DNA of 64,000 bases from Prodigiosinella confusarubida (GTDB lineage: Bacteria > Pseudomonadota > Gammaproteobacteria > Enterobacterales > Enterobacteriaceae). This document shows, piece by piece, positions 39,164 through 50,058 of the stretch. The notes beneath the pieces are model-generated. The model was given only the letters and a program-made list of their open reading frames with translations, did no database searches and was not told the origin of the DNA. The stretch spans positions 4,030,001-4,094,000 of the forward strand of contig NZ_CP025085.1 in NCBI RefSeq assembly GCF_002847015.1. Direction: 5' to 3'. Within the stretch, counting starts at the first letter, position 1; each line of letters starts with the position of its first letter. The translations under genes were made by a program, and so were the position numbers.

Positions 39164-40627
39164 ATGTCTAACCGACTCGGAAAAACGGTCATTCCCATTC
39201 TGGTAGGAACACTGCTGGCAAGTGGGGCGATCACCGCATATGCCGCATCCCAGGATTTGCTGCCGGATATTGGCACAACAGCCGGTAGTACGCTCAGCAT
39301 CAACCAGGAACTGGCGATGGGGGATTTCTATTTGCGCAAACTACGTGCCGGCGCACCATTGATTAACGACCCGTTATTATTGAACTACATCAACCAGCTC
39401 GGTGATCGGCTGGTGCAATCCGCGAATTCCGTGCGCACACCCTTTCATTTTTTCCTGGTTAACAATGATGAAATCAACGCGTTCGCTTTTTTTGGCGGTA
39501 ATGTTGTTATCCATTCTGGATTATTCCGTTACGTAGAAAATGAAAGTGAGCTAGCCTCGGTACTGGCGCATGAAATCTCTCACGTGACCCAACGCCATCT
39601 CGCCAGAGCGATGGAATCGCAAAAGAATAGCGCGCCGCTCACCTGGGCGGGAACGTTCGGCTCAATCCTGCTGGCGATGGCCAACCCTCAGTTGGGAATG
39701 GCGGCGCTCAGCGGGACGTTAGCGGGTACCCAGCAGGGGATAATCAGCTTTACCCAAGCCAATGAGCAGGAAGCGGACCGCATCGGTATTCAGGTTCTGC
39801 AACGTGCCGGGTTCAATCCACAGGCTATGCCGGATTTTCTGCAACGTCTGGCCGACATGTCGCGCTATGCCACTAAACCACCCGAAATGCTGTTAACACA
39901 CCCATTACCGGAAAGTCGCCTAGCTGATGCCCGTAATCGGGCCAACCAAATGCGAGTCACCCCAGTACACTCTTCTCAGGATTTCCTGTTCGCCCGGGTC
40001 CGGGCATTGGGAATGTATGGCTCTCAGGACAATCCCTTCAATGAAGTACTGCTGAATCGTTGGGCCAAAGGCAATATCCGACAACAGCAAGCCGCACGGT
40101 ATGGGCGGGCTATCCAAGCCTATCAGGCGAAAAAATACGATGATGCCCGCAATACGCTGCAACCGCTGCTGAAGAAATCGCCCGACAATCCGTGGTTCCT
40201 CGATCTGATTACCGACATTGATATCGGCCAGCAACGAGCAGCACAAGCGATATCCCGCCTACAGAAAGTTCCTGATGTACAGGATAATCCGGTATTACAG
40301 ATCAACCTGGCCAACGCTTATGTGGAAGATCACCAGGCAGCGGCAGCCAGCAAGATCCTGCGCCGTTATACTTACGCACATCCAAACGATCCCAATGGCT
40401 GGGATCTGCTGGCGCAAGCCTATGCTGCCCAGGGATTGAACAATGAGGAAATGGCAGCCCATGCAGAAAATCTGGCCCTTGACGGCGAACTTGATCAGGC
40501 GATCAGTCTGCTCAGTAGCGCCAGTTCACACAGCAAGCTTGGCAGTCTGGAGCAGGCCCGCTACGATGCTCGTATTGATCAACTGCGGGCACTGCAACAA
40601 CGGTTCCGTAAGTATGAAAAATCCTGA
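39164..40627 (+). CDS. bepA: Periplasmic chaperone/metalloprotease BepA
   Basis: M48 zinc protease that helps LptD assembly and degrades misassembled outer-membrane proteins. 487 residues. Signal peptide (about 1-30), zinc motif HEISH ([12 protein letters not shown]), then C-terminal TPR repeats (about 300-480). The ATG at 39164 is chosen to give a proper signal peptide; AAGG lies upstream. The E. coli neighbour perM is absent. yfgD follows. Confidence 0.94.
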   Translation: MSNRLGKTVIPILVGTLLASGAITAYAASQDLLPDIGTTAGSTLSINQELAMGDFYLRKLRAGAPLINDPLLLNYINQLGDRLVQSANSVRTPFHFFLVNNDEINAFAFFGGNVVIHSGLFRYVENESELASVLAHEISHVTQRHLARAMESQKNSAPLTWAGTFGSILLAMANPQLGMAALSGTLAGTQQGIISFTQANEQEADRIGIQVLQRAGFNPQAMPDFLQRLADMSRYATKPPEMLLTHPLPESRLADARNRANQMRVTPVHSSQDFLFARVRALGMYGSQDNPFNEVLLNRWAKGNIRQQQAARYGRAIQAYQAKKYDDARNTLQPLLKKSPDNPWFLDLITDIDIGQQRAAQAISRLQKVPDVQDNPVLQINLANAYVEDHQAAAASKILRRYTYAHPNDPNGWDLLAQAYAAQGLNNEEMAAHAENLALDGELDQAISLLSSASSHSKLGSLEQARYDARIDQLRALQQRFRKYEKS

Positions 40628-40648
40628 CGTTAAAAAGGTTACTATCCC

Positions 40649-41005
40649 ATGAACAGTCACGTCACTATCTACCATAACCCGCGATGTTCCAAGAGCCGGG
40701 AAACGTTGGCATTACTGGAACGGCATGGTATTCACCCAACAGTGGTGCTTTATCTGGAAACTCCGCCTGATGCCGCGACCCTTGCGGTGCTGATCAAGCA
40801 ACTTGGATTTGACAGCGCCCGCGAACTCATGCGCAGCAAAGAAGATCTCTACCGACAACTGAACCTGGCGGATGATACCCTCACGCAAACCCAGTTGATT
40901 CAGGCGATGATGGAAAATCCTAAACTCATTGAACGCCCGATAGTGGTAGTCAACGATCAGGCCCGCATCGGCCGGCCGCCGGAAAGTGTGCTGGAGATTA
41001 TTTAA
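40649..41005 (+). CDS. yfgD: ArsC-family reductase YfgD
   Basis: 118 residues of the glutaredoxin-linked ArsC family, with HNPRCSKSRE and Cys13. Described as an arsenate reductase-like protein. Downstream of bepA as in E. coli; its role in arsenic resistance here is uncertain because a separate arsC exists. Convergent with hda. Confidence 0.93.
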   Translation: MNSHVTIYHNPRCSKSRETLALLERHGIHPTVVLYLETPPDAATLAVLIKQLGFDSARELMRSKEDLYRQLNLADDTLTQTQLIQAMMENPKLIERPIVVVNDQARIGRPPESVLEII

Positions 41006-41014
41006 ACGCGGTCA

Positions 41015-41716
41015 TTACAGACCAAGGATCTCTTTAACAAAGGGAATCGTCAGTTTGCGTTGGGCGGTAATAGAAGCATGGTCAAGCTGATCCAGCGTCA
41101 TAAACAGGGTGCGCATTTCCCGATCCAGCCGTTTCAACAGGAAACGGCTGACATCTTCCGGCAGTTCAAAACCGCGGAGTTTGGCTCGCAGTTTCAGTGC
41201 CTCGCCTTTTTCTTCATCCGATAGTGGCTGAAGACGGTAAATTTGCCCCCAGTCCAGCCGGGAAGCCAGATCGGGCAATCGTAGGTTGAGTTGACGAGGT
41301 GGGCAGTCACCAGTGATTAGCAGCCGGGTATGGCCTGCCTCCTGAATGCGATTATAGAGATTGAACATCGCCATCTCCCAAGACTCATCACCAGCAATAG
41401 CATTGATGTTATCGATGCAAACCAAGGCCAGTTGCTCCATACCATCCAAAACTTCCGGCACAAAATAAGCACGTTTATCAAGCGGCACATAACCGACGGC
41501 TGTACCGGCACGAGAAAACTCGGCACAGGCGGCATGCAGCAGATGGCTCCGCCCCCCACCCTGACGAGACCAGAAATAGATGTAACTGCCATGCTCTTGA
41601 ATCAAGGCATTATGGAGAGCCGCCAGCAGAGACGCATTTTCTCCCGCATAGAAACTGGCAAAAGTTTCGTCATCAGGTAAATAGAGTGGCAATGAAAGCT
41701 GCGCCGGCGTGTTCAG
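41015..41716 (-). CDS. hda: DnaA inactivator Hda, CTG start
   Basis: AAA+ protein that, with the beta clamp, promotes hydrolysis of DnaA-bound ATP and prevents over-initiation. The start is set to the CTG codon at 41716: GAGG lies 5 bases ahead, it gives [19 protein letters not shown] and 233 residues, the same as E. coli Hda, which also starts at CTG. QLSLPL near the N terminus is the clamp-binding motif. Frames to the left from an ATG would add 8 residues not seen in the family. Confidence 0.92.
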   Translation of the reverse strand: MNTPAQLSLPLYLPDDETFASFYAGENASLLAALHNALIQEHGSYIYFWSRQGGGRSHLLHAACAEFSRAGTAVGYVPLDKRAYFVPEVLDGMEQLALVCIDNINAIAGDESWEMAMFNLYNRIQEAGHTRLLITGDCPPRQLNLRLPDLASRLDWGQIYRLQPLSDEEKGEALKLRAKLRGFELPEDVSRFLLKRLDREMRTLFMTLDQLDHASITAQRKLTIPFVKEILGL

Positions 41717-41772
41717 AAGCACCTCAAGCAAAACGGGCAAAAAAACGGAGTAAGTCTAGCATAGAAACTTCA

Positions 41773-41808
41773 CCCTGTTGAACCTGCAAACTCGTCAGGC
41801 CAACAGGG
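41773..41808 (-). terminator. Hairpin between uraA and hda
   Basis: CCCTGTTG-CCTG / CAGG-CAACAGGG gives a nested stem just downstream of uraA. No T-run; it could attenuate rather than stop transcription into hda. Confidence 0.45.
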
Positions 41809-41824
41809 ATATATCAGGTTGCTG

Positions 41825-43117
41825 TCAGTGTTGAGCTGGTTGCTCTTCGTCTGATGGATCAATGATCTCTTCTTCACCGCGAACCAGACTGATGACCTTG
41901 AACAACAAACTCAAGCAAATACCCACCACCGTTGCCAACGCCATGCCTTTCAGTTCAACCGCGCCCAGATGCACCTTGGCGCCACTTACACCGATAATCA
42001 AAATCACCGACGTGAGAATCAGGTTCTGTGCTTTGTTATAATCCACTTTGGATTCAATCAGCACACGAATACCGGAAGCGCCGATAACCCCGTACAGCAG
42101 CAAAGACACACCGCCCATCACCGGCACGGGTACCGCTTGAATCGCAGCCGCAAGCTTACCCACGCAGGAGAGCAGAATGGCCAGCACCGCTGCACCGCCA
42201 ATCACCCAGGTACTGTAGACCTTGGTAATAGCCAGTACGCCAATATTCTCGCCATAAGTTGTATTCGGCGTAGAGCCGAAAAATCCAGACAAGATAGTGG
42301 AAATGCCGTTGGCAAACAGAGAACGATGCAGCCCTGGGTCACGGAGCAAATCTTTTTTAACGATATTGGCCGTTACCACCAGATGTCCCACATGCTCGGC
42401 GATCACCACTAACGAAGCAGGCAGGATGGTCAACATGGCAAACCATTCAAACCGTGGGGTGTAAAATGTAGGTAATGCAAACCAGTGTGCCTGGCTGATC
42501 GATGCAAAATCCACCATCCCCATGGAAAAAGACAGAGCGTAGCCTGCCAACACACCAATCAAAATCGGGATAATCGCCAGAAATCCCCGAAACAACACAG
42601 AACCCAGTACCGTTACTGCGAGCGTAATCAGAGAAACCGTCACGGCTTTACTGTCAACCGGCACACCGTCAGCAGGCAACAGTCCCGCCATTCCTGCCGC
42701 AACCCCCGCCAACTCCAGCCCAATGACAGTGACAATCGCCCCCATTGCGGCTGGTGGGAAAATGACATTTAACCAACCCGTCCCGGCCTTTTTCACAATC
42801 AGCGCAACCAGACAAAACACCAGTCCACACAAGATAAAACCACCCAGTGCAACTTCGTATCCCAAAGGCAGCAGTAGTAAAACCGGTGAAATAAACGCAA
42901 AACTGGAACCAAGGTAAGCCGGAATTTTGCCTTTACAGATAAAAAGGTAAAGCAGCGTTCCTATGCCATTGAACAGCAATACGGTAGCAGGATTGATTTT
43001 GAACAGAATCGGTACCAGTACGGTAGCGCCAAACATTGCAAACAGGTGTTGAAAACTCAGCGGAATGGTCTGTAGCAATGGTGGTCGTTCACTTACCCCG
43101 ATGGCACGACGAGTCAT
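41825..43117 (-). CDS. uraA: Uracil:proton symporter UraA
   Basis: NAT/NCS2 carrier of uracil in the inner membrane. 430 residues; the N terminus MTRRAIGVSERPPLLQTIPL is almost the same as E. coli. Conserved AEHVGHLV and the FFGSTPNTTYGEN substrate motif are present. AGGAAAAAAAAG precedes the start at 43117. Cotranscribed after upp through a terminator-like hairpin. Confidence 0.97.
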   Translation of the reverse strand: MTRRAIGVSERPPLLQTIPLSFQHLFAMFGATVLVPILFKINPATVLLFNGIGTLLYLFICKGKIPAYLGSSFAFISPVLLLLPLGYEVALGGFILCGLVFCLVALIVKKAGTGWLNVIFPPAAMGAIVTVIGLELAGVAAGMAGLLPADGVPVDSKAVTVSLITLAVTVLGSVLFRGFLAIIPILIGVLAGYALSFSMGMVDFASISQAHWFALPTFYTPRFEWFAMLTILPASLVVIAEHVGHLVVTANIVKKDLLRDPGLHRSLFANGISTILSGFFGSTPNTTYGENIGVLAITKVYSTWVIGGAAVLAILLSCVGKLAAAIQAVPVPVMGGVSLLLYGVIGASGIRVLIESKVDYNKAQNLILTSVILIIGVSGAKVHLGAVELKGMALATVVGICLSLLFKVISLVRGEEEIIDPSDEEQPAQH

Positions 43118-43175
43118 CTTTTTTTTCCTCTGTAATATTACTTTGGTGAAATGCCGACTGTCCGGCTGAAATAGG

Positions 43176-43204
43176 CAAAAAAAAGCCGACTGTAGAGTCG
43201 GCTT
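43176..43204 (-). terminator. Terminator/attenuator between upp and uraA
   Basis: On the minus strand AAGCCGACT / AGTCGGCTT (9 bp) with a CTAC loop is followed by a run of eight T. It begins 5 bases after the upp stop and would limit uraA expression. Confidence 0.85.
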
Positions 43205-43209
43205 AAAAA

Positions 43210-43836
43210 TCATTTCGTACCAAATATCTTATCGCCCGCATCTCCCAGGCCAGGCATGATATAACCCTGTTCGTTTAACCCTTGATCAATCGCCGCGGTA
43301 TACAACTCAACATCCGGATGCGCTTTTTCCAACGCAGCAAGCCCTTCCGGGGCCGCCACCAGTACCAGTACCTTGATGCTACGACAACCCGCTTTCTTCA
43401 GCAGATCAATAGTGGCGATCATCGAACCGCCTGTCGCCAGCATGGGATCAACCACCAGTGCCATACGCTCGTCAATATTAGAAACCAGTTTTTGAAAATA
43501 GGGCACTGGCTCCAGCGTTTCTTCATTGCGGTACATCCCTACAACGCTAATTCGCGCGCTGGGTACATTTTCCAGCACCCCTTCCATCATCCCCAGACCA
43601 GCTCGCAGAATAGGCACTACAGTAATCTTCTTGCCCTTGATTTGATCGACTTCAACCGGTCCACACCAACCTTCAATAGTTACTTTTTCTGTGGCTAAAC
43701 CCGCAGTTGCTTCATAGGTCAATAAACTCCCCACTTCTGACGCCAGTTCTCGAAAACGTTTGGTACTGATATCGTGCTCACGCATCAGCCCCAATTTATG
43801 TTTAACCAGCGGGTGTTTCACCTCGACGATCTTCAT
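43210..43836 (-). CDS. upp: Uracil phosphoribosyltransferase
   Basis: Makes UMP from uracil and PRPP. 208 residues, as in E. coli. PRPP loop [10 protein letters not shown] and C-terminal [14 protein letters not shown] present. ATG at 43836. Divergent from purM, as in E. coli. Confidence 0.97.
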   Translation of the reverse strand: MKIVEVKHPLVKHKLGLMREHDISTKRFRELASEVGSLLTYEATAGLATEKVTIEGWCGPVEVDQIKGKKITVVPILRAGLGMMEGVLENVPSARISVVGMYRNEETLEPVPYFQKLVSNIDERMALVVDPMLATGGSMIATIDLLKKAGCRSIKVLVLVAAPEGLAALEKAHPDVELYTAAIDQGLNEQGYIMPGLGDAGDKIFGTK

Positions 43837-43988
43837 CACTATTCTCCTCTTCGGCGATAGACGGCCAAAAAAATCGCCGGATTATAACGCTTTTTTGGGC
43901 CAAGGCCATATGATTAAGTCTGATCCAGATCAAGCGATAACGGAAATTACTGATAGCAAGCAAAAAGCAAGTGGTTCTAATACTCCAC

Positions 43989-44004
43989 TCGCAAACGATT
44001 GCTT
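43989..44004. promoter_or_regulatory. PurR operator upstream of purM
   Basis: TCGCAAACGATTGCTT matches the PurR consensus ACGCAAACGTTTGCGT at 13 of 16 positions. It lies 66 bases before the purM start, in the expected place for repression by hypoxanthine/guanine-bound PurR. Confidence 0.75.
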
Positions 44005-44069
44005 ACACTGTTAGAATTAGCGCGCTTGATTTCTCAATCACCAATCGTAACCTCCGTGGGGACTCCTCA

Positions 44070-45107
44070 GTGACCGACAAAACCTCTCTCAGCTATAAAG
44101 ACGCAGGCGTGGATATTGATGCTGGCAATGCATTGGTAAACCGTATTAAAGGTGTAGTGAAACAGACCCGTCGCCCGGAAGTCATGGGTGGACTCGGTGG
44201 TTTCGGTGCCCTGTGTGCCTTACCGCAGAAATACCGTGAGCCAGTGTTAGTTTCCGGTACGGACGGTGTCGGCACTAAACTGCGTTTGGCGATGGACCTT
44301 AAACGTCACGATGCGATTGGTATCGATCTGGTTGCCATGTGTGTAAACGATTTGATAGTTCAAGGTGCCGAGCCGTTATTTTTTCTCGACTATTACGCGA
44401 CCGGAAAACTGGATGTGGACACCGCTACCAGTGTGATTAGCGGTATTGCCGAAGGCTGTAAACAATCTGGCTGTGCCCTGGTGGGTGGTGAAACGGCAGA
44501 AATGCCCGGCATGTATCATGGCGAGGATTATGACGTAGCCGGATTCTGCGTCGGTGTGGTTGAAAAATCTGAAATCATTGATGGCAGTAAGGTTCAGGCA
44601 GGTGATGTGTTGGTTGCTCTGGCGTCAAGCGGCCCACACTCCAACGGCTACTCGTTGGTTCGCAAAATTCTGGAGGTCAGTGGCACTGATCCAACACAGG
44701 TACAGCTGGAAGGTAAACCATTGGCCGATCACCTGCTGGAACCGACTAAAATTTATGTCAAATCCATTTTGTCACTGATTGAAAAGAGCGATGTGCATGC
44801 CATATCACATCTTACTGGCGGCGGTTTCTGGGAAAATATCCCGCGTGTGCTACCACAGGGAATGCAAGCCACCATTGATGAATCAAGCTGGCAATGGCCC
44901 GCAGTGTTCAATTGGCTGCAACAAGCAGGGAACGTCAGTCGCCACGAAATGTACCGCACATTTAACTGCGGTGTAGGTATGATTATCGTTCTGCCTGCGG
45001 CGCAAGCAGACAACGCCATCGCGTTGTTGAACAATGACGGTGAGACAGCATGGAAAATCGGTGTGATCACTCATACGGATACCGGAGAAACAGTGGTTAT
45101 TAAGTGA
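44070..45107 (+). CDS. purM: Phosphoribosylaminoimidazole synthetase (AIR synthetase)
   Basis: Fifth step of purine synthesis. 345 residues. The GTG start at 44070, preceded by GGGGA, gives [20 protein letters not shown] as in E. coli. The family marks [13 protein letters not shown] and [11 protein letters not shown] are present. Stop overlaps the purN start. Confidence 0.97.
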   Translation: MTDKTSLSYKDAGVDIDAGNALVNRIKGVVKQTRRPEVMGGLGGFGALCALPQKYREPVLVSGTDGVGTKLRLAMDLKRHDAIGIDLVAMCVNDLIVQGAEPLFFLDYYATGKLDVDTATSVISGIAEGCKQSGCALVGGETAEMPGMYHGEDYDVAGFCVGVVEKSEIIDGSKVQAGDVLVALASSGPHSNGYSLVRKILEVSGTDPTQVQLEGKPLADHLLEPTKIYVKSILSLIEKSDVHAISHLTGGGFWENIPRVLPQGMQATIDESSWQWPAVFNWLQQAGNVSRHEMYRTFNCGVGMIIVLPAAQADNAIALLNNDGETAWKIGVITHTDTGETVVIK

Positions 45108-45745
45108 TGAAAAATATTGTTGTTCTGATATCAGGCCAGGGGAGCAATTTACAGGCGTTGATTAATGCCTGTAAAAATGGACGCATAAAAGGGAGAGTCG
45201 CTGCCGTATTTAGCAATAATCCCGACGCTTTCGGCCTGACACGGGCACAGGAAGCAGGGATTGACACCCATGTTCTCAGCCCGAAAAGTTTCGAAGAGCG
45301 TGCCGCTTACGATGCAGCACTGGCTGATGAAATAGAAAAATATACTCCTGACCTGGTGGCACTGGCAGGTTATATGCGCATTCTCAGTCCTGAGTTTGTT
45401 GAACGCTTTGCCGGAAAAATGCTTAACATCCATCCGTCCCTGCTACCCAAATATCCTGGCTTACATACGCATGCTCAGGCTCTGGCAAATGGCGATATGG
45501 TACATGGTACATCGGTACATTTTGTCACTGACGATCTGGATAGTGGCCCCGTCATTCTGCAGGCCAAAGTGCCCATTTTTGCAGAGGATACTGAGCAAAA
45601 TGTACTCGAGCGTGTTCAAGTACAGGAGCACACCATCTATCCGTTGGTTGTCAACTGGTTCCTGGAAGGCCGCTTGAAAATGAAAGATGGCGAAGCCTGG
45701 TTGGACAGCGTACGCATTCCCTCTAATGGTTACGCCGCTGAATAA
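45107..45745 (+). CDS. purN: Phosphoribosylglycinamide formyltransferase 1
   Basis: Transfers formyl from 10-formyl-THF in purine synthesis. 212 residues. N-terminal VVLISGQGSNLQAL, and the catalytic NIHPSLLPKYPG and DSGPVI segments are seen. Its ATG overlaps the purM stop by one base (TGATG). In E. coli ppk follows a short way off; here galS does. Confidence 0.97.
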   Translation: MKNIVVLISGQGSNLQALINACKNGRIKGRVAAVFSNNPDAFGLTRAQEAGIDTHVLSPKSFEERAAYDAALADEIEKYTPDLVALAGYMRILSPEFVERFAGKMLNIHPSLLPKYPGLHTHAQALANGDMVHGTSVHFVTDDLDSGPVILQAKVPIFAEDTEQNVLERVQVQEHTIYPLVVNWFLEGRLKMKDGEAWLDSVRIPSNGYAAE

Positions 45746-45761
45746 GTAACCTGTTTCCCTG

Positions 45762-45790
45762 CCCCGACAAACCATCATTGTCGGGGTATT
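45762..45790 (+). terminator. Terminator after purN
   Basis: CCCCGACA / TGTCGGGG (8 bp, 9-base loop) followed by TATTT, 16 bases after the purN stop. Confidence 0.75.
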
Positions 45791-45970
45791 TCACAACTAC
45801 CCTCCGATATTTCTGCGCTCCTGTATCTCAAGCCCATGTTCCCGACAATTATGTTAACCACCTTGTGTCTGACACTATCAGATATTAAATACTGAAAGCT
45901 CGCTGACAAAAAACACGCATTCAGGATAATGATTGTCGTCACAAAGGTTACAAAAAAGTTACAAAATGGC

Positions 45971-45986
45971 ATGTAACCGCTTTCAT
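45971..45986. promoter_or_regulatory. GalR/GalS operator upstream of galS
   Basis: ATGTAACCGCTTTCAT fits GTGKAANCGNTTNCAC except at its outer bases. It lies 111 bases before galS, next to a CRP site. Autoregulation of galS is expected. Confidence 0.8.
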
Positions 45987-45989
45987 TAG

Positions 45990-46005
45990 TGTGACAAAAC
46001 TCACG
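45990..46005. promoter_or_regulatory. CRP-cAMP site upstream of galS
   Basis: TGTGA-N6-TCACG, a one-mismatch match to TGTGA-N6-TCACA. A CAGAAT -10 at 46028-46033 would put the site near -41.5 of the predicted start. Confidence 0.75.
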
Positions 46006-46096
46006 CTGTATTCTGAAAACGCCTGACAGAATAACCATAAATATATTTTCATATATCAGGTAACAAATTTGTCTATTTCCTCTGTGGTGAATGTCC

Positions 46097-47137
46097 ATGA
46101 TTACTATACGTGATGTCGCACTTCAAGCTGGAGTGTCTATCGCTACCGTGTCGCGCGTGCTCAATAACAACAAGGCGGTAACGCCGGAAACGCGAATGCT
46201 GGTCCTACAGGCTATCAAGTCATTGGGCTACCGCCCTAATGCCAATGCTCAGGCGCTGGCAACGCAGATCAGCGACACCATAGGTGTTGTGGTCATGGAT
46301 GTCTCAGACGCTTTTTTTGGTGCCATGGTCAAAGCGGTTGATACCGTGGCGCAATGCATGCAACACCATGTTTTAATTAATAACTCATACCATCAGGAAG
46401 CAAAGGAACGCCATGCTATCGAGATATTTATCCGACAACGGTGCAATGCACTGATCGTTCATGCCAAAGCGCTGTCAGATGCCGAACTGGCTGACTTTAT
46501 GGACCATGTACCCGGCATGATACTGATCAATCGTATTGTTCCCGGCTATGCCCATCGCTGCGTCTGTCTTAACAATGTTTACGGTGCAATGATGGCAACC
46601 CGCATGTTGCAGCAAAGTGGACATCGACGTATTGGCTATCTCAGCTCCAGTCATCCCATTGAAGATGTCGGGCAACGCCGTTCAGGCTGGCAACAAGCAT
46701 TGGCTGAACAAGGCACCGTACCGCCAGATATGTGGATTGCCAGTGGGGACCCCGATTTACAAGGCGGTGAAGCGGCAATGGTAGAATTATTGGGCCGCAA
46801 TCAGCATCTCACGGCCGTTTTCGCCTACAACGACAACATGGCGGCTGGTGCGCTTTCTGCACTGAAAGACAATGGTATTCAGGTACCCCAGCAGTTATCC
46901 GTGGTTGGATTTGATGATATTCCCATATCACGGTATACCGACCCTCAACTAAGCACTGTACGATATCCCATTGTTTCCATGGCAAAATTGGCAACAGAGC
47001 TGGCATTAAAAGGCGCGGCAGGTCAGCTGGATAACAGTGCTCAACACTGCTTTATGCCTACGCTAGTCCGTCGCCATTCTGTGGCCACTTGCCAAAATGT
47101 GGAACCAGTCACTAATTCAACCAAAGCCTCCATGTAA
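46097..47137 (+). CDS. galS: Galactose-responsive LacI-family repressor GalS
   Basis: 346 residues, close to E. coli GalS/GalR. N-terminal HTH ([23 protein letters not shown]) and C-terminal sugar-binding domain. It stands just before mglBAC, as galS does in E. coli, so it is more likely GalS than GalR. ATG at 46097 has GGTGA 6 bases upstream; an earlier ATG at 46091 would add 2 residues. Confidence 0.92.
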   Translation: MITIRDVALQAGVSIATVSRVLNNNKAVTPETRMLVLQAIKSLGYRPNANAQALATQISDTIGVVVMDVSDAFFGAMVKAVDTVAQCMQHHVLINNSYHQEAKERHAIEIFIRQRCNALIVHAKALSDAELADFMDHVPGMILINRIVPGYAHRCVCLNNVYGAMMATRMLQQSGHRRIGYLSSSHPIEDVGQRRSGWQQALAEQGTVPPDMWIASGDPDLQGGEAAMVELLGRNQHLTAVFAYNDNMAAGALSALKDNGIQVPQQLSVVGFDDIPISRYTDPQLSTVRYPIVSMAKLATELALKGAAGQLDNSAQHCFMPTLVRRHSVATCQNVEPVTNSTKASM

Positions 47138-47147
47138 CCGCTTTCAA
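47132..47147. promoter_or_regulatory. GalR/GalS operator overlapping the galS stop, upstream of mglB
   Basis: ATGTAACCGCTTTCAA: the first bases are the last codons of galS. Same core as the galS operator. Confidence 0.8.
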
Positions 47148-47149
47148 TT

Positions 47150-47165
47150 TGTGAGTAATTTCACA
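47150..47165. promoter_or_regulatory. CRP-cAMP site of the mgl promoter
   Basis: TGTGA-GTAATT-TCACA, a perfect match. A TATGAT at 47187-47192 is a -10 candidate that puts the site at about -41.5, a class II arrangement as in E. coli mglB. The leader to mglB would be about 250 bases. Confidence 0.85.
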
Positions 47166-47447
47166 GTTAATTAACATTGCGTTATTTATGATGACATTGT
47201 CCTGCAAGGGCTAACAAAATGTAACACGATGAAATTCATCATTACCTTATCGAGTCCTTACGGCAAAACGATTCATAACCTATTTTCAGGACGTTTTACG
47301 CAACAGGGAAGTCAGGTTTTGTAGTAGCGTCCACCAGCCTGGCGTAATCACTCGCCTTGCTAATTTTTCTTAACTGATTGTCAAACCACTCTCATACAGC
47401 GTGGGCGTGGTAGACGTAGAACTACCCTGCATAAACCCGGAGATACC
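47166..47447. other. mglB leader region
   Basis: 282 bases with no supported gene: the mgl -10 (47187-47192) and then a long untranslated leader before mglB. No attenuator hairpin of note. Confidence 0.4.
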
Positions 47448-48443
47448 ATGAATAAAAAGGTTTTTACTCTCACCGCCCTGGTTGCCAGCATGATGTTCGG
47501 CGCCACTGCCCATGCAGCAAATATCCGTATCGGCGTCACTATTTACAAGTATGATGACAACTTCATGTCGATGGTGCGCAAAGACATTGAGAAAGAAGCG
47601 GAAAATATTGGTGGTGTACAGCTGCTGATGAATGACTCACAGAATGACCAATCCAAACAAAACGATCAGGTCGATGTGCTGCTGGCTAAAGGGGTTAAAG
47701 CCCTGGCGATTAATCTGGTGGATCCAGCGGCGGCGGCGGTGATATTGAATAAAGCCAGTAGTAGTGGCATTCCAGTGGTGTTCTTTAACAAAGAACCGAA
47801 TGCCAAAGTGATGGCTCGCTATCCTAACGCCTACTACGTTGGCACTGACTCCAAAGAAGCCGGCATTATCCAGGGGCAGCTGATAGAAAAACATTGGAAA
47901 TCAACCCCGGCATGGGATCTGAACAAAGATGGCCAGATTCAGTATGTGCTGCTGAAAGGTGAACCAGGACATCCTGATGCTGAAGCACGAACCAAATATG
48001 TCATCAGCACACTGAATAAAGACGGTATCAAAACTCAGCAGTTGCAGATGGATACGGCCATGTGGGACACCGCTCAGGCAAAAGATAAAATGGATGCCTG
48101 GCTGTCCGGCCCAAATGCCAACAAAATCGAAGTCGTGATTGCGAACAACGACGCGATGGCCATGGGCGCTATTGAAGCCCTGAAAGCACATAACAAAACG
48201 TCTATTCCCGTATTCGGTGTTGACGCCTTGCCGGAAGCTTTATCGCTGATAAAATCTGGCGCTATGGCGGGTACGGTATTAAACGATGCGGAAAGTCAGG
48301 CGAAGGCCACTCTGGATTTGGCAAAAAATCTGGCGGAAGGTAAACCGGCGACTGAAGGAACCGCGTTCAAAATAGAAAACAAAATTGTCCGTGTGCCTTA
48401 CGTTCCCGTCGATAAAGACAATCTGTCACAGTTCATGAAATAA
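47448..48443 (+). CDS. mglB: D-galactose/D-glucose-binding protein
   Basis: Periplasmic binding protein of the Mgl importer and chemoreceptor ligand for galactose. 331 residues with a signal peptide cut after AHA (residue 23). The calcium-binding loop DLNKDGQIQ is intact. mglA follows after a stable hairpin. Confidence 0.97.
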   Translation: MNKKVFTLTALVASMMFGATAHAANIRIGVTIYKYDDNFMSMVRKDIEKEAENIGGVQLLMNDSQNDQSKQNDQVDVLLAKGVKALAINLVDPAAAAVILNKASSSGIPVVFFNKEPNAKVMARYPNAYYVGTDSKEAGIIQGQLIEKHWKSTPAWDLNKDGQIQYVLLKGEPGHPDAEARTKYVISTLNKDGIKTQQLQMDTAMWDTAQAKDKMDAWLSGPNANKIEVVIANNDAMAMGAIEALKAHNKTSIPVFGVDALPEALSLIKSGAMAGTVLNDAESQAKATLDLAKNLAEGKPATEGTAFKIENKIVRVPYVPVDKDNLSQFMK

Positions 48444-48455
48444 ATAAATCGCTTC

Positions 48456-48478
48456 GGGCACAGCATAGTACTGTGCCC
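48456..48478 (+). terminator. mglB-mglA intercistronic hairpin
   Basis: GGGCACAG / CTGTGCCC, 7-base loop, lies just after mglB with no T-run. Such hairpins protect the mglB message and lower mglA expression rather than stop it. Confidence 0.6.
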
Positions 48479-48518
48479 TGCTTCGCTTGACCGAATGATT
48501 TTTTCAGCCAGGTAAATT

Positions 48519-50039
48519 ATGGCCAGTGATAAAACAACACCACAACACGAATTCTTACTGGAAATGACCAATATCAATAAGTCATTTCCCGGAGTAAAGG
48601 CATTAGATAATGTCAATTTGAAAGTGCGACCTCACTCTATTCATGCTTTGATGGGAGAGAATGGTGCGGGGAAATCGACACTATTAAAATGCCTGTTTGG
48701 TATTTATCAGAAAGATGCAGGAAATATCCTATTCAAAGGGGAGGAAATTAATTTTAACAGTTCCAAAGAGGCGTTGGAAAATGGCGTATCAATGGTTCAT
48801 CAGGAATTGAATCTGGTTCTGCAACGCTCAGTTATGGATAACATGTGGCTTGGCCGTTATCCCAAAAAAGGACTGTTTGTTGATCAGGATAAAATGTTTC
48901 GGGATACCAAAGCGATATTTGACGAATTAGATATTGATATCGACCCGCGGAGTAAAGTGTCGACACTCTCTGTTTCTCAAATGCAAATGATCGAAATAGC
49001 CAAAGCTTTTTCCTATAATGCGAAGATTGTCATTATGGATGAACCGACTTCCTCGCTAACCGAAAAAGAAGTCAATCATCTTTTTACCATTATCCGAAAA
49101 CTTAAAGATCGCGGCTGCGGTATTGTTTATATCTCGCACAAAATGGAAGAGATATTCCAATTGTGTGATGAAATAACTATTTTACGCGATGGCCAGTGGA
49201 TTACGACCCAACCACTGGAAGAACTGGATATGGACAAGATTATCGCCATGATGGTCGGCCGATCCCTCAACCAACGTTTTCCGGATAAAACCAACAAACC
49301 GGGTGAAGTGATTCTTGAAGTAAGAAATCTGACATCACTACGCCAGCCCTCCATCCGTGATATCTCCTTTGATTTACATAAAGGCGAAATTCTGGGCATC
49401 GCTGGTCTGGTCGGTGCAAAACGTACCGATATTGTCGAGACACTCTTTGGCATCCGCGAAAAATCAGGCGGCAGCATCAAGTTGCATGGCAAAGCTATTA
49501 ATAACAACAGTGCCAATGAAGCCATTAATCATGGGTTCGCGCTAGTCACGGAGGAACGTCGCTCGACCGGTATCTATGCCTATCTCGATATTGGCTTTAA
49601 CTCGCTGATCTCCAATATCCGTAAATATAAAAACAATATTGGTTTACTGGATAACAACCGGATGAAAAGTGACACCCAATGGGTAATTGATGCCATGCGA
49701 GTAAAAACGCCTGGGCATCGTACTGCCATCGGATCACTGTCTGGCGGTAACCAGCAAAAAGTTATTATTGGTCGCTGGTTATTAACCCAGCCAGAAATAT
49801 TAATGCTTGATGAACCAACACGTGGTATTGACGTTGGGGCAAAATTCGAAATCTATCAGTTAATTTCCGAACTGGCGAAGAAAAACAAGGGAATTATTAT
49901 CATCTCCTCTGAGATGCCGGAGCTTTTAGGTATTACCGACAGAATACTGGTGATGAGTAATGGCCTCGTTGCAGGCATTGTCGAAACCAAAAATACCACG
50001 CAGAACGAAATATTGCGTTTAGCGTCGTTACACCTTTAA
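48519..50039 (+). CDS. mglA: Galactose/methyl-galactoside ABC ATPase
   Basis: 506 residues, the E. coli length: two ABC modules. First Walker [10 protein letters not shown]; second has GLVGAKRTD, a family-typical degenerate P-loop. The signature [10 protein letters not shown] is in the second half. Energises galactose uptake through MglC. Confidence 0.97.
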   Translation: MASDKTTPQHEFLLEMTNINKSFPGVKALDNVNLKVRPHSIHALMGENGAGKSTLLKCLFGIYQKDAGNILFKGEEINFNSSKEALENGVSMVHQELNLVLQRSVMDNMWLGRYPKKGLFVDQDKMFRDTKAIFDELDIDIDPRSKVSTLSVSQMQMIEIAKAFSYNAKIVIMDEPTSSLTEKEVNHLFTIIRKLKDRGCGIVYISHKMEEIFQLCDEITILRDGQWITTQPLEELDMDKIIAMMVGRSLNQRFPDKTNKPGEVILEVRNLTSLRQPSIRDISFDLHKGEILGIAGLVGAKRTDIVETLFGIREKSGGSIKLHGKAINNNSANEAINHGFALVTEERRSTGIYAYLDIGFNSLISNIRKYKNNIGLLDNNRMKSDTQWVIDAMRVKTPGHRTAIGSLSGGNQQKVIIGRWLLTQPEILMLDEPTRGIDVGAKFEIYQLISELAKKNKGIIIISSEMPELLGITDRILVMSNGLVAGIVETKNTTQNEILRLASLHL

Positions 50040-50058
50040 TGATGCAAGGGCCATTATC

